Shown here piece by piece: positions 25,634-34,383 of a stretch of 64,000 nucleotides of DNA (positions are counted from its first letter, which is position 1; each line of letters starts with the position of its first letter). This stretch comes from Tropicibacter sp. Alg240-R139 (GTDB lineage Bacteria > Pseudomonadota > Alphaproteobacteria > Rhodobacterales > Rhodobacteraceae): the NCBI RefSeq assembly GCF_900537075.1, contig NZ_UNRA01000001.1, positions 620,001-684,000 on the forward strand, in the 5' to 3' direction. A program made the translations under genes and the position numbers. The notes under the pieces are model-generated. The model had not been told where the DNA came from. It searched no databases and saw only the letters and a list, made by a program, of their open reading frames with translations.

Positions 25634-26782
25634 TTAGAGCGCAGCTTCGCTGCCCAGAACAGCGGTGTACTCGTTCGAGAATGTGCCGCCGTTGCCGTGC
25701 GCGATGGCGATGTTGACGTCATCCATCTGTCGCTTACCACCGTCCCCACGGATCTGCGTCGCGGCCTCGATCAGGCAGAACAGACCGTACATGCCGGGGT
25801 GCACGCAGCTCAGGCCGCCGCCATTGGTGTTCACCGGCAACGAGCCACCCGGCGCGATATGGCCATCGGCCACAAAGGCGCCAGCTTCACCCTTCTTCAC
25901 GAACCCCATATCCTCAAGGAACAGCAGCGTGTTGATGGTAAAGGCGTCATACAGCTCGACTACATCCACATCCTTGGTGGTGATCCCCGCCATCTCAAAC
26001 GCACGTTTTGAGCTTTCCGCCGCGCAAGTGGTGGTCAGCGTCGCGGCCTGCGCAATCTCGCGGTGTGAAATCGCGTTGCCACCACCCAGGAAATAGGCAG
26101 GCTTTTCCTGATAATCCTTGGCGCGGTCGGCCGAGGTCACGATGATCGCAGCGCCACCATCCGACATCAGGCAGCAGTCCAGAACCGTCAGCGGGTCTGC
26201 CACACTGGGCGAGGCCAGGTATTCTTCCATCGTCAAGTCGGCCTGCAGGGTCGCATCAGGGTTCAGCTGCGCCCATTTGCGGGCCGAGATAGCGACGTGG
26301 CCAAAGTGCTCCTTGGGTACGTTGAACTCGTGCATGTAACGCTGAGCGGTGAAGGCGTAGCCCGGAACCGGAACCATCGGCTCGTATGCGCGCTCCCACT
26401 GGGGTGTTTCGATCAACCCGTTCAGATCGCGCGCGGATTTCGCGTTTGAGCCATAGCAGATCAGCACGGTCTTACACAGGCCAGCCTGGATCGCCATGGT
26501 CGCCTCAACCATATACGACATGAAGGACGAACCGCCCACCATGTCCGAGTTCGCCCATGTGGGTTTGATGCCCAGATACTCGGCAATCGAGAGGGTGGGA
26601 AAGAAGTGATAGAAGGTGCCGCCACAGATGCCGTCGATTTCCGACAAGTCCATTCCAGCGTCGGCTAGGGCGTTCTGTGTTGCCTTGCCGATCAGTTCCA
26701 TGGGCGAGGTGTTGGGCGTCTTGCCCAGACCCCAATAGCCTTTGCCGACGATTGCGGATTTGCCGCGCAGTGTGTGTGCCAT
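25634..26782 (-). CDS. Thiolase-like protein (SCP-x/Ltp type) lacking the nucleophilic Cys
   Basis: A 382-residue thiolase-fold protein. The segment that normally holds the acyl-accepting Cys (NCSTGS in SCP2 thiolases) reads SDMVGGSSFMSYMVEA, without Cys. The C-terminal motifs are kept: DVVELYDAFTINTLLFLEDMG, PVNTNGGGLSCVHPGMYG and AHGNGGTFS. Cys-less thiolases paired with a DUF35 protein (for example the steroid side-chain Ltp2-ChsH2 aldolase) cleave beta-hydroxyacyl-CoA by retro-aldol rather than thiolysis. Its neighbour is exactly a DUF35 protein, 12 bases upstream. It is the last gene of the fcs operon. Confidence 0.85.
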   Translation of the reverse strand: MAHTLRGKSAIVGKGYWGLGKTPNTSPMELIGKATQNALADAGMDLSEIDGICGGTFYHFFPTLSIAEYLGIKPTWANSDMVGGSSFMSYMVEATMAIQAGLCKTVLICYGSNAKSARDLNGLIETPQWERAYEPMVPVPGYAFTAQRYMHEFNVPKEHFGHVAISARKWAQLNPDATLQADLTMEEYLASPSVADPLTVLDCCLMSDGGAAIIVTSADRAKDYQEKPAYFLGGGNAISHREIAQAATLTTTCAAESSKRAFEMAGITTKDVDVVELYDAFTINTLLFLEDMGFVKKGEAGAFVADGHIAPGGSLPVNTNGGGLSCVHPGMYGLFCLIEAATQIRGDGGKRQMDDVNIAIAHGNGGTFSNEYTAVLGSEAAL

Positions 26783-26794
26783 GTGTGTAACTCC

Positions 26795-27205
26795 TTACGC
26801 GGGCTTGAAAAATACGGCGGGTTCGCCGGATTTGGCGTTGGGGCCAAAATCGGGGGTCATGACAACGGCCTGAACCTTCATGCCGATCTCGATCGCCTCG
26901 TTGTCGCAGTCGATGATGCGGGTGAACAGGCGCGGACCTTCGTCAAGATCGACCAGAACGTTGTTGATGTCGCCGCCGTATTTGGCCGGGCGACGGATGA
27001 TGGTACTGGCGTAAACGGTGCCTTTGCCCGATGCCTCAACCCACTCCAGATCGTCGGCACCCGTGGTGGGCGACAGCGCGCGGGGGTAGAAATTGTATGC
27101 GCCGGTGGTCGTGGACCGCTGGATCAGGAACTTGCCAGCAGCCAGGCCTGCGCGGAACGCCGCGTCGGCCTGTGGGCTGGCTTCGGGGAGTGCAAAGTCA
27201 GTCAT
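26795..27205 (-). CDS. DUF35 OB-fold protein with degenerate zinc ribbon
   Basis: A 136-residue partner of thiolase-like enzymes. The OB-fold half is normal (SGKGTVYASTIIRRPAKYGG, then NVLVDLDEGPRLFTRI). In the N-terminal rubredoxin-like ribbon the four usual Cys are absent: IQRSTTTGAYNFYPRALSPTTG has Ser or Thr where CxxC...CxxC is expected, so it probably does not bind zinc. AAGGAAG precedes the ATG. It sits between the acyl-CoA dehydrogenase and thiolase-like genes; the pair likely forms one complex. Confidence 0.82.
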   Translation of the reverse strand: MTDFALPEASPQADAAFRAGLAAGKFLIQRSTTTGAYNFYPRALSPTTGADDLEWVEASGKGTVYASTIIRRPAKYGGDINNVLVDLDEGPRLFTRIIDCDNEAIEIGMKVQAVVMTPDFGPNAKSGEPAVFFKPA

Positions 27206-27219
27206 GTTGCTTCCTTGGG

Positions 27220-28848
27220 TTAAGCGGCGAACAGCGCCGCGTCATGTGTGGGTTCAGGGTTGAGGATGCGCCGCCGCAGCAGAGCAGCCTCGGGCAGCAG
27301 GCGGCAGCGCACATGGGCAGCAGCGGCCCGCAGCAACGCGGGTTCGGGGGCGCTGTAAGCGGCCAGTTCCATGTCGGCCCAGACCCGGCCGAAATAGACC
27401 AATCCGGTCAGGCGCATGTAATCGTTGACCGACGGCCCGATGTCGCCGCGCGGCTGCATCGCAGCGGTCGCCTGACGCCAGTCTTCGATTGCACCGGCCA
27501 ACTCCATCGACGTCTCGCCGGTCGAAACCAGATCGTCGAACGCGGTCGCTGCCGCGCCGTCTTTGGTCCGGATGGCGCGACGGGCAACGCCGGTGGCCAA
27601 AACTCCATTGGCGCCTTCATAAATTGCCATGATCCGTGCATCGCGCATGATCTGTTCGACCCGGTATTCCTTGCAGAAACCGTATCCGCCGTGGATCTGC
27701 ACGGCGAGGCTGCTTGTGGAATTTACCGCGTCAGTCGCAAAGGTCTTGCAGGTTGGTGTCAGGATATCAAGCAGGCCCTGATCGGCCCCCAGATCCATAT
27801 CCACAAAGGTCTTATAAATCATCGCACGGCAGCCCATCGTATGGGCGTAGATGTCCAACAGCATCCGCTGCACGTCACCATGCTGGGTGATCAGCGTGGT
27901 GCCTTCCGCAGTTGTGCCCTGGCGGCGACCGGCGGCATGGGCGCGGGACCGTTGGAAGGCCACATCCATCTGACCCACAGCCTGCAACGACACGTCCAGA
28001 CGCTCGGCGTTCATCATGGTGAACATTGCGGCAAGGCCCTTGCCTTCTTCGCCCAGCAACTCTCCACGCGCGCCGTCAAACGCCATCTGGCAGGTGGGCG
28101 AGCCATGCATGCCCATCTTGTCCTCAAGCCGCACGGTCTGCACCGTGTTACGTGTGCCGTCGGGCAGGACAGCAGGGCAGGCAAAGAGGCTCAGGCCCCG
28201 CACACCCGGTGCCGCGTCCGGCGTCCGCGCCAGCACCAGATGCACAACGTTGTCGGTATAATCATGATCGCCGCCCGAGATGAAAATCTTGGCCCCGCTG
28301 ACCGCATAACCATCACCATCCGGAACAGCCATCGTCTTGATCCGGCCCAGGTCTGAACCCGCATCCGGTTCCGTGAGGCACATCGACGCCATCCATTCGC
28401 CCGACACCAGCTGTGGCAGCAACCGCGCCTTTTGGTCGTCGGTGCCAGAAGCTTTGATAGTGCGAATGCAGCCCTGCGCCAGGCTCAGCACCATTTCATA
28501 GGAAATGCACGCACCTGCCAGCATATCCGCCAGCACCGCGCCAAAGACATGGGGCAGGTCCATGCCGCCGAACTCTTCCGGCGCACACAGACCGGGCCAA
28601 CCCGCCTCGGCATAGCGTTTGTAGGCGATCACCATCTCGGGTGGCATCCGCACCCGACCGTTTTCCAATTTCGCGCCGACCTCATCCCCGATCACGTCCA
28701 AGGGGGCAATCTCGGCGTTGATGAATTTGGCCAGCGCCGGGATCAGGTCTTCGGCCAGATCATCGCTCCAATCGGGCAGGCGCTCGGGCCGCCCGATGTG
28801 TTTCAGAACAAAGGCAATCTCGGCCTCGGATGCGGTATAATCGATCAT
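27220..28848 (-). CDS. Acyl-CoA dehydrogenase family protein
   Basis: A 542-residue flavoenzyme, longer than the ~385-residue core and like the FadE/AidB-type forms with a C-terminal extension. Seen: an N-terminal helical domain (APEEFGGMDLPHVFGAV), the FAD/substrate motif ASMCLTEPDAGSDLGRIKTMA, EDKMGMHGSPTCQMAFDGARGELLGEEGKGLAAMF, and the C-terminal VQIHGGYGFCKEYRVEQIMRDARIMAIYEGANGV. The ATG at 28848 overlaps the fcs stop by four bases (ATGA), so it is coupled to fcs. It would oxidise an acyl-CoA made by the upstream synthetase; chain and substrate are unknown. Confidence 0.92.
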   Translation of the reverse strand: MIDYTASEAEIAFVLKHIGRPERLPDWSDDLAEDLIPALAKFINAEIAPLDVIGDEVGAKLENGRVRMPPEMVIAYKRYAEAGWPGLCAPEEFGGMDLPHVFGAVLADMLAGACISYEMVLSLAQGCIRTIKASGTDDQKARLLPQLVSGEWMASMCLTEPDAGSDLGRIKTMAVPDGDGYAVSGAKIFISGGDHDYTDNVVHLVLARTPDAAPGVRGLSLFACPAVLPDGTRNTVQTVRLEDKMGMHGSPTCQMAFDGARGELLGEEGKGLAAMFTMMNAERLDVSLQAVGQMDVAFQRSRAHAAGRRQGTTAEGTTLITQHGDVQRMLLDIYAHTMGCRAMIYKTFVDMDLGADQGLLDILTPTCKTFATDAVNSTSSLAVQIHGGYGFCKEYRVEQIMRDARIMAIYEGANGVLATGVARRAIRTKDGAAATAFDDLVSTGETSMELAGAIEDWRQATAAMQPRGDIGPSVNDYMRLTGLVYFGRVWADMELAAYSAPEPALLRAAAAHVRCRLLPEAALLRRRILNPEPTHDAALFAA

Positions 28849-30689
28849 GCGTGCACCTTGACCGAGGCGATGACGCGCTCGGGCCCTTCGTAAAGTTCGC
28901 ACACCGCCGCATCGCGCAATTCCAGCGCCAGACGCTGGTTGATATAGCCTTTGTCGGTGATTTCATTTTTCTCGACCGACGGCGCGTCGGTCTGGACCAA
29001 AACCCGTCTCACGCGCGTCGCGCTTCCGGTCTGGCCCGCGTTATAGGCGCTCAACCGTTCCTCGATGAACGCGCGCACCGCCGGGTCACTGGCATAGCCC
29101 GCCAGATCGTCGACGCGACCGGCCAGCGACTTGCATTCATCCGCATTCAGAAACAGCAACGCACCGATGTCATTGCGGTTGTGCCCGGTGATGACTGCAT
29201 CCGACACGATGGGCTTCAAGGCATCCAGCAGTGCAATCCGCAGGTTGCCCACGGCCACCCAAGTCCCGGTCATCAGCTTGAAGTTCTCGGACGTGCGCCC
29301 GTCGAAAAAGATGCCCTTGCTCAGGTCACCCTCATCCACCAGACGCCCCGCGTCCCCGGTCAGGTAAAACCCGTCTTCGTCAAAGGCCTCGGCCGTCTTT
29401 TCGGCGTTGTTCATATAGCCCGACGTCACATGCGGCCCGCGCACGCGCATTTCCAGCTTGCTGCCGTTGGGCAGGAATTTCAGCTCATATCCCGGTGTCG
29501 GCAGGCCGATCACGTCCGCACTTGGCACCGGGAAATGAACACAGGTGATCAACATCGCCTCGGTCGCGCCCCAGGCGCTGACGAACGGTACCTTCTCGCC
29601 CCGCTCGGCCACACCCAGCTCTTCGAGGCCTTCCCACAGGTGATCCGGCAGACCCGCGCCCGAGAAGAAAATCAACTGCAGCCGTTCAAAAAACGCCTTA
29701 CGCAGGGCTGCATCCTCGCGCATCACCGGCAGCATCATGTCAAAGCCCTTGGGCACATTGAAATAGAGCGTCGGTGACACATCGCGGATATTGCGCATGG
29801 TCTTTTCAATCTCGCCGGGCACCGGCTTGCCGTCGTCGATATAAAATGTGCCGCCGTTCCATAGGATCTGGTTGAAGTTGAAGTTGCCACCAAAGGTGTG
29901 GTTCCACGGCAGCCAATCCACGATCACTGGCGGCTCGGCCTCAAGAAACGGCCAGATCTGCACCAGCGCCTGTTGGCTGGCCATCATCATTTCCTGATTG
30001 ACGATCACGCCCTTGGGCATGCCGGTCGAACCAGAGGTAAAGAGGATCTTGGCAACCGTCTTGGGGCCCACGTTGGCCGCCGCCTTAACCACCGCATCAC
30101 TCACTGGCGTGGCCAGCGCTGCGCCATAGCTCAGGTCACCATTGTCCGACAGCAGGGCAATGCCCTCACCACCCAGATAGTCAAACGCATTTGAAAACAC
30201 CTGCTGATCCGCTGCATAAGCTATTCCCGGCGCAGTCACCGATACGATGTGGCGTAGCTTGGCCAGCGTCTTGTCATGCAGCGAGTAGGGGACAGAGACC
30301 GGCACAACCGGAATGCCCACATGCATCGCCGCCAGAGCCAAAACCCCGTGACGCACCGAGTTGGCCGACAGGATCAACAGTGGCTTTTCCGGCCCCAACC
30401 CCTGTTCCAGAAGAAACGCCGCCAAGGCCCGCACCTGCGCATGCGCCTCGCCATAGCTCACGCCGCTCCAGACATCGCCGGTGTCGCGCTCCATCAGGAA
30501 CTCTCGGTCCGGTGCCTCAACCGCCCAATGATCCAGCTTCTCTGACAGGTTCTGCACTGCAATCTTAAAAGGCTGCGGGCTGCTCAAGGTAAACGCGCCA
30601 TCCCCCAACTCGGTGCGCACCACCTCGGCTGGGGCAAACTTGGTGGCTGGGTAGGCCGATGTCATCGTCTCGCGACCATCTGTGGTCAT
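28845..30689 (-). CDS. fcs: Feruloyl-CoA synthase-type acyl-CoA synthetase
   Basis: A 614-residue ANL-superfamily enzyme that adenylates a carboxylic acid and ligates CoA. Motifs: the P-loop ILFTSGSTGMPKGVIVNQ, WLPWNHTFGGNFNFNQIL (typical of the feruloyl-CoA synthase branch), SAWGATEAMLITCVHFP, GFYLTGDAGRLVDEGD and the C-terminal EITDKGYINQRLAL with a catalytic Lys. Family assignment is good; ferulate as substrate is inferred from branch resemblance only. It heads a four-gene operon (fcs, acyl-CoA dehydrogenase, DUF35, thiolase-like) and is divergent from the SDR/crotonase genes; the shared promoter region holds motifs A and B. Confidence 0.85.
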   Translation of the reverse strand: MTTDGRETMTSAYPATKFAPAEVVRTELGDGAFTLSSPQPFKIAVQNLSEKLDHWAVEAPDREFLMERDTGDVWSGVSYGEAHAQVRALAAFLLEQGLGPEKPLLILSANSVRHGVLALAAMHVGIPVVPVSVPYSLHDKTLAKLRHIVSVTAPGIAYAADQQVFSNAFDYLGGEGIALLSDNGDLSYGAALATPVSDAVVKAAANVGPKTVAKILFTSGSTGMPKGVIVNQEMMMASQQALVQIWPFLEAEPPVIVDWLPWNHTFGGNFNFNQILWNGGTFYIDDGKPVPGEIEKTMRNIRDVSPTLYFNVPKGFDMMLPVMREDAALRKAFFERLQLIFFSGAGLPDHLWEGLEELGVAERGEKVPFVSAWGATEAMLITCVHFPVPSADVIGLPTPGYELKFLPNGSKLEMRVRGPHVTSGYMNNAEKTAEAFDEDGFYLTGDAGRLVDEGDLSKGIFFDGRTSENFKLMTGTWVAVGNLRIALLDALKPIVSDAVITGHNRNDIGALLFLNADECKSLAGRVDDLAGYASDPAVRAFIEERLSAYNAGQTGSATRVRRVLVQTDAPSVEKNEITDKGYINQRLALELRDAAVCELYEGPERVIASVKVHA

Positions 30690-30770
30690 TTCGTCTCACT
30701 CCCTGGCGCCTTCTGCCGGAATCACGCCCGTGACGCCGGTTTTGTCAGAATTAGACTACCCAATAGATTG

Positions 30771-30782
30771 TTAGTATGCAAA
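30771..30782. promoter_or_regulatory. Motif A site in the fcs/SDR divergent promoter
   Basis: TTAGTATGCAAA matches TTNGTATRCNAA, an imperfect palindrome shared with sites at 35558, 35660 and 46585. It is seven bases from a motif B site, so this promoter may respond to both signals. Candidate binder: the MarR protein at 38051-38479 (inference). Confidence 0.55.
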
Positions 30783-30788
30783 TGTATT

Positions 30789-30805
30789 ATTGAGCGTTCA
30801 CTTAG
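30789..30805. promoter_or_regulatory. Motif B site in the fcs/SDR divergent promoter
   Basis: ATTGAGCGTTCACTTAG contains TGANCGNTCA (30791-30800) with a CT flank on one side, matching sites at 46865, 53835, 53936 and 63377. Candidate binder: one of the TetR proteins at 52-53.7 kb (inference). Confidence 0.55.
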
Positions 30806-30899
30806 GTTCGTAAATCGAGATAATTCGCCCAAAGGGACAGCGCAAGCCGATGGCAGATGTGCCGTTGTGTACCTTGGGCCGGGATATGAGGAGTTCGAA

Positions 30900-31661
30900 A
30901 TGAAAATCGAAAACGCATCCGCGATCGTAACAGGCGGGGCTTCGGGGCTGGGCTTTGCCACCGCCAAAGCGTTAACCGAAAAGGGGGCCAAGGTGGCCCT
31001 CTTTGACTTGCCGGGCGACAAGCTTGAGGCATCGGCCAAAGAACTGGGCGCCGTAGCCGCGTCTTGCGATGTCACCTGCCCCGAAGGGGTCGCCGCCGCA
31101 TTGGAAGCCACCATCACCGCCAACGGCCTGCCGCGTGTGGCGGTTAACTGTGCGGGTGTCACCCATGGCGAACGCATCGTCGGTCGCAACGGGGCGGCTT
31201 CGCTTGATGGATTTGCCCGCACGGTACAGATCAACCTGATCGGCACATTCAATGTCATGCGTCTGGTGGCAGAAAAGATGGGTCAGAACGACCCGCTCGA
31301 CGACAACGAACGGGGCGTGATCATCAACACGTCGTCTGCCGCTGCCTTCGAAGGCCAAATCGGACAAGCGGCCTATGCTGCGTCCAAGGGCGGCGTTGCC
31401 AGCCTAACCTTGCCAGCAGCACGTGAGTTCGCGCGCATGGGTGTGAGGGTGTTGGCGATCGCACCGGGCATCTTCTCGACCCCGATGATGGATCTGCTGC
31501 CGCAGGACATTCAGGACAGCCTCGGTGCCAAGGTTCCGTTCCCCTCGCGCCTTGGCAAACCGGGCGAATTCGCGCAGCTTGCGGCCCATATGATCGAGAA
31601 CACCATGCTCAACGGGGAATGCGTGCGCCTGGACGGTGCCATCCGTCTTGAGCCGAAATAA
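30900..31661 (+). CDS. Short-chain dehydrogenase, 3-hydroxyacyl-CoA dehydrogenase (HSD10-like)
   Basis: A 253-residue SDR with the NAD site TGGASGLGFATAK, the NCAG motif (VAVNCAGVTHGE), catalytic Ser in INTSSAAAFEGQIGQAAYAASKGG (Tyr and Lys in YAASK) and the terminal RLDGAIRLEP. It most resembles type II 3-hydroxyacyl-CoA dehydrogenases, which oxidise L-3-hydroxyacyl-CoA with NAD. AGGAG precedes the ATG at 30900; the frame is open to 30768 without motif. A crotonase follows after 11 bases, giving two consecutive beta-oxidation steps. Confidence 0.9.
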   Translation: MKIENASAIVTGGASGLGFATAKALTEKGAKVALFDLPGDKLEASAKELGAVAASCDVTCPEGVAAALEATITANGLPRVAVNCAGVTHGERIVGRNGAASLDGFARTVQINLIGTFNVMRLVAEKMGQNDPLDDNERGVIINTSSAAAFEGQIGQAAYAASKGGVASLTLPAAREFARMGVRVLAIAPGIFSTPMMDLLPQDIQDSLGAKVPFPSRLGKPGEFAQLAAHMIENTMLNGECVRLDGAIRLEPK

Positions 31662-31672
31662 GGACGCCAGCA

Positions 31673-32443
31673 ATGGAATACACCCATATCACCAGCGAGA
31701 CCGACGGCAATATCGGTATCCTGACGCTCGACCGCCCGGCCAAGTTCAACGCCATCAACCACGGGCTGCTGCATGAGATCGAAAATTATTTCGAAACCTT
31801 GCCCGATGAGATCGGCGCAGTGGTGATCCGCTCCTCAGGCCAGCATTTCTGCGCCGGTCTCGACCTGCTGGAACATTCCATGCGCGATGCCGCAGGCGCC
31901 ATGCACGAATGCCGCCTCTGGCACCGGATTTTCGACAATATCGAATACGGCCGAGTGCCGGTCGTGGCCGCGATGAACGGCGGCGTTCTGGGTGGCGGGA
32001 TGGAGCTGGCCATGACTGCCCACATCCGTGTGAGCCAAGAGGACACGTTCTATGAACTGCCCGAAGGCCGCCGCGCCATCTTTGTCGGCGGCGGGGCCAC
32101 CGTCCGCGTGGGCCGGATCATCGGTGCCAGCCGCATGATGGAGATGATGCTGACCGGTCGGCGCTATCTGTCGCAGCAGGGCATGGACCTGGGGCTGGCT
32201 CACTACGTGGAATCCAATGGCACAGTCTTTGACAAGGCGATGGAACTGGCCCGCCGCGTGACCGAGAATGCGCCGCTGTCGAACTATATGATGATGCAGG
32301 CCATTACCCGTATCAACGACATGTCCGCCAGCGACGGTTTGTTCACTGAAAGCCTGGCTGCTGCCATCGCCCAATCCTCGCCCGAAGCGCGCGCCGGGAT
32401 GGAAGCGTTTCTGGTCAAAACAGGCAAGCGCGATAATGAGTAA
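31673..32443 (+). CDS. Enoyl-CoA hydratase/isomerase (crotonase) family protein
   Basis: A 256-residue crotonase: LTLDRPAKFNAINHGLL at the N-terminus, the oxyanion-hole SSGQHFCAGLDLLEH, the second oxyanion motif AAMNGGVLGGGMELAMTAHIRV, and the acid/base region TFYELPEGRRAIFVGGGATVRVGR. It likely hydrates an enoyl-CoA, with the preceding SDR oxidising the product. Crotonases of the hydroxycinnamoyl-CoA hydratase-lyase type are a possible alternative given the fcs next door, but the sequence does not decide it. Confidence 0.88.
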   Translation: MEYTHITSETDGNIGILTLDRPAKFNAINHGLLHEIENYFETLPDEIGAVVIRSSGQHFCAGLDLLEHSMRDAAGAMHECRLWHRIFDNIEYGRVPVVAAMNGGVLGGGMELAMTAHIRVSQEDTFYELPEGRRAIFVGGGATVRVGRIIGASRMMEMMLTGRRYLSQQGMDLGLAHYVESNGTVFDKAMELARRVTENAPLSNYMMMQAITRINDMSASDGLFTESLAAAIAQSSPEARAGMEAFLVKTGKRDNE

Positions 32444-32698
32444 CTTCGCTCAGCGTCTGTGACCTAAGGCGAGGCCCACGGCCTTGCCAAATTTTTGTTT
32501 GACGGCGACTGGCGAGATATGGCCGGGTGTTCTCTGGATCTGCAAGAACTTGATTTGAAATGAAATAACCAACCGAGCGGCTGTTTTGTCCTAGTGAATC
32601 GAGCCGTCGACCCTTTTGCTTGCCTTCTCGTATCGACCATTTTGTGGTACGCTGCTCTTATTGTTGAAGTTCATTTTAGTAACGATAGGAGATGGATT

Positions 32699-33787
32699 AT
32701 GTGTCTCTGCCACAATCCGATTAACTGTATTGTCCCCCCTCATATGCTGGATGTGATGTTGCTGCGCGGGGACAAATCCGTGCGCAAGATGGCTGAAAGC
32801 CTTCTCAAGATTGGCGAAAGCACGCGTGAAGACCGCGCCGCGAGCATGGGCTCGGGGGTGGTTCCGGCCAATGACGGTAGCGGGACATTTGTGTCCCATG
32901 CCATGGCCATGGGTGCGCCAGGCGCTCATACCTGCAACCGCGAGGTTTATGACGGTGAGGAAAAAGCCGCACTTCCCGGTGTTCTGGTGCGCGGTGAAGG
33001 TGACCCGCCCACGGGTGATGTCGAAGTGGACCGCGCCTATGAAGGGGCCGGGGCGGTGTTTGATCTTTACTCCGAGGAGTTTAACCGCAACTCGATCGAC
33101 GGGTTCGGAATGACGATGATTCAGACGGTGCATCACCGTCGCAATTACAACAATGCTTTCTGGAATGGATTGCAGATGGCCTATGGCGATGGAGATGGGC
33201 GGATTTTCCAGACTTTCACCGAACTGTCGGTGATCGCGCATGAGATATCGCACGGGGTCGTGCAGCATTCAGGCGGGTTGATTTATCAGGGTCAATCCGG
33301 CGCGCTGAACGAAAGCTATGCTGACGTCTTTGGTGCAATGACGCAGCAGCGTAGGCTAGGGCAGACGGTTTACGAGGCCGATTGGCTGGTTGGGCGTGGT
33401 ATACTGGGCCCCGAGATCAATGGCGTCGCGTTGCGGTCGATGAAAGCGCCGGGGACCGCTTATTCCGACGCGCTGCTGGGACAGGACCCGCAGCCTTATC
33501 ACATGGATTTCTACGTCAACACGACATCCGACAACGGCGGGGTGCACATCAATTCGGGCATCCCGAACCACGCGTTCTACCTGTATTGTATGTACATGGG
33601 CGGCAACGCATGGGAGAAGCCGGGCCAAATCTGGTACAGGGCGCTTCAGCAAATCAACAATCCCCACGCAACTTTTGGCGACTGGGCGGCGCAAACGCTG
33701 GATGCGTCGATTTCGCTTTATGGAGCAGGCAGTTATGAAATGCTGATGCTGCGCCGCGCGTGGAACCTTGTTGGGATAGACGTCTGA
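32699..33787 (+). CDS. M4-family (thermolysin/protealysin-like) metallopeptidase
   Basis: A 362-residue zinc protease with no signal peptide and a short N-terminal propeptide (MCLCHNPINCIVPPHML), as in protealysin-like cytoplasmic M4 enzymes. Zinc and catalytic residues are clear: ELSVIAHEISHGVVQHSG (HExxH) and GALNESYADVFGAM (third ligand Glu); also NTTSDNGGVHINSGIPNHAFYL. AGGAG precedes the ATG at 32699; the frame is open from 32594 without support. The next gene encodes an emfourin-type inhibitor. The 32444-32698 gap before it shows no gene. Confidence 0.93.
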   Translation: MCLCHNPINCIVPPHMLDVMLLRGDKSVRKMAESLLKIGESTREDRAASMGSGVVPANDGSGTFVSHAMAMGAPGAHTCNREVYDGEEKAALPGVLVRGEGDPPTGDVEVDRAYEGAGAVFDLYSEEFNRNSIDGFGMTMIQTVHHRRNYNNAFWNGLQMAYGDGDGRIFQTFTELSVIAHEISHGVVQHSGGLIYQGQSGALNESYADVFGAMTQQRRLGQTVYEADWLVGRGILGPEINGVALRSMKAPGTAYSDALLGQDPQPYHMDFYVNTTSDNGGVHINSGIPNHAFYLYCMYMGGNAWEKPGQIWYRALQQINNPHATFGDWAAQTLDASISLYGAGSYEMLMLRRAWNLVGIDV

Positions 33788-33832
33788 CGTTAGGCTTATG
33801 TCATGGGGTTTGTGACGGCAGGGTGTCTGGTG

Positions 33833-34126
33833 ATGATGATCAAGATCAGCACGTCCGGTGGATTTGGCGGGTTGTCGATGGCCGGTGTGAGCAGGGTAGC
33901 AATGGTCGAGGATTTGCCAGCGGCGCAGCTCGACGTTTATTGCAAGGCATTCGCGCCGGACGCGCTTCAAGCCATGGCGCAGACTTCCCCGCCTGCTGGT
34001 CGTGCCGATACGGTGACCTATCAGATCACGGTGACCGACGCAGATGGCGCGCATCAGTTCGAGCTCGACGAAACCCAACTGCCTCCGGATCTGCTCGACC
34101 TGATTGACGCTCTGCCGCAGGACTGA
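33833..34126 (+). CDS. Emfourin-type inhibitor of the M4 protease
   Basis: A 97-residue protein starting MMIKISTSGGFGGLSMAGV, resembling emfourin, the partner inhibitor found beside protealysin-like genes, with the SGGFxG motif near the N-terminus and a predicted ferredoxin-like alternation (VTYQITVTDADGAHQFELDE). AGGGTG lies upstream of tandem ATGs at 33833; the frame is open to 33803. In known pairs the inhibitor binds and blocks the intracellular protease. The 34127-34383 gap after it holds only an inverted repeat. Confidence 0.75.
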   Translation: MMIKISTSGGFGGLSMAGVSRVAMVEDLPAAQLDVYCKAFAPDALQAMAQTSPPAGRADTVTYQITVTDADGAHQFELDETQLPPDLLDLIDALPQD

Positions 34127-34309
34127 TTGTGAGCGAACTTGGAATTCAAAAACGGCCAGCAATGGATGTGCTGACTGGTTGAGATTTGATGTCCCTGAAG
34201 TATGCCAGAGCTGATCGGGGAGGAAGAAATGGGGAAAGCTGGAAGAGAGTTTGCTTTCCCCTGAACGCGACCGGAGCAAAGGGAGAAGCCGGTCTGCATT
34301 CGATTTCGG

Positions 34310-34354
34310 AACACCGGGACCTCATGTGAGAGCTTGAGAAAAGGTCCCGGTGTT
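34310..34354. repeat. 12-bp perfect inverted repeat between emfourin and fpr
   Basis: AACACCGGGACC (34310-34321) and its complement (34343-34354) flank a 21-base loop. It lies between convergent genes and could end transcription from both sides, but no T tract follows on either strand. Confidence 0.4.
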
Positions 34355-34383
34355 TGGATCAAGGACCGAGGCCCTTGAAGTCA

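Noticed and set aside
27031-28356. Plus-strand frame of 441 codons over the acyl-CoA dehydrogenase gene
   Set aside because: Antisense shadow; low-complexity His/Arg/Gln composition and no motif.
34310-34354. Considered as a strong intrinsic terminator
   Set aside because: The stem is good but the loop is 21 bases and neither side has a T tract.
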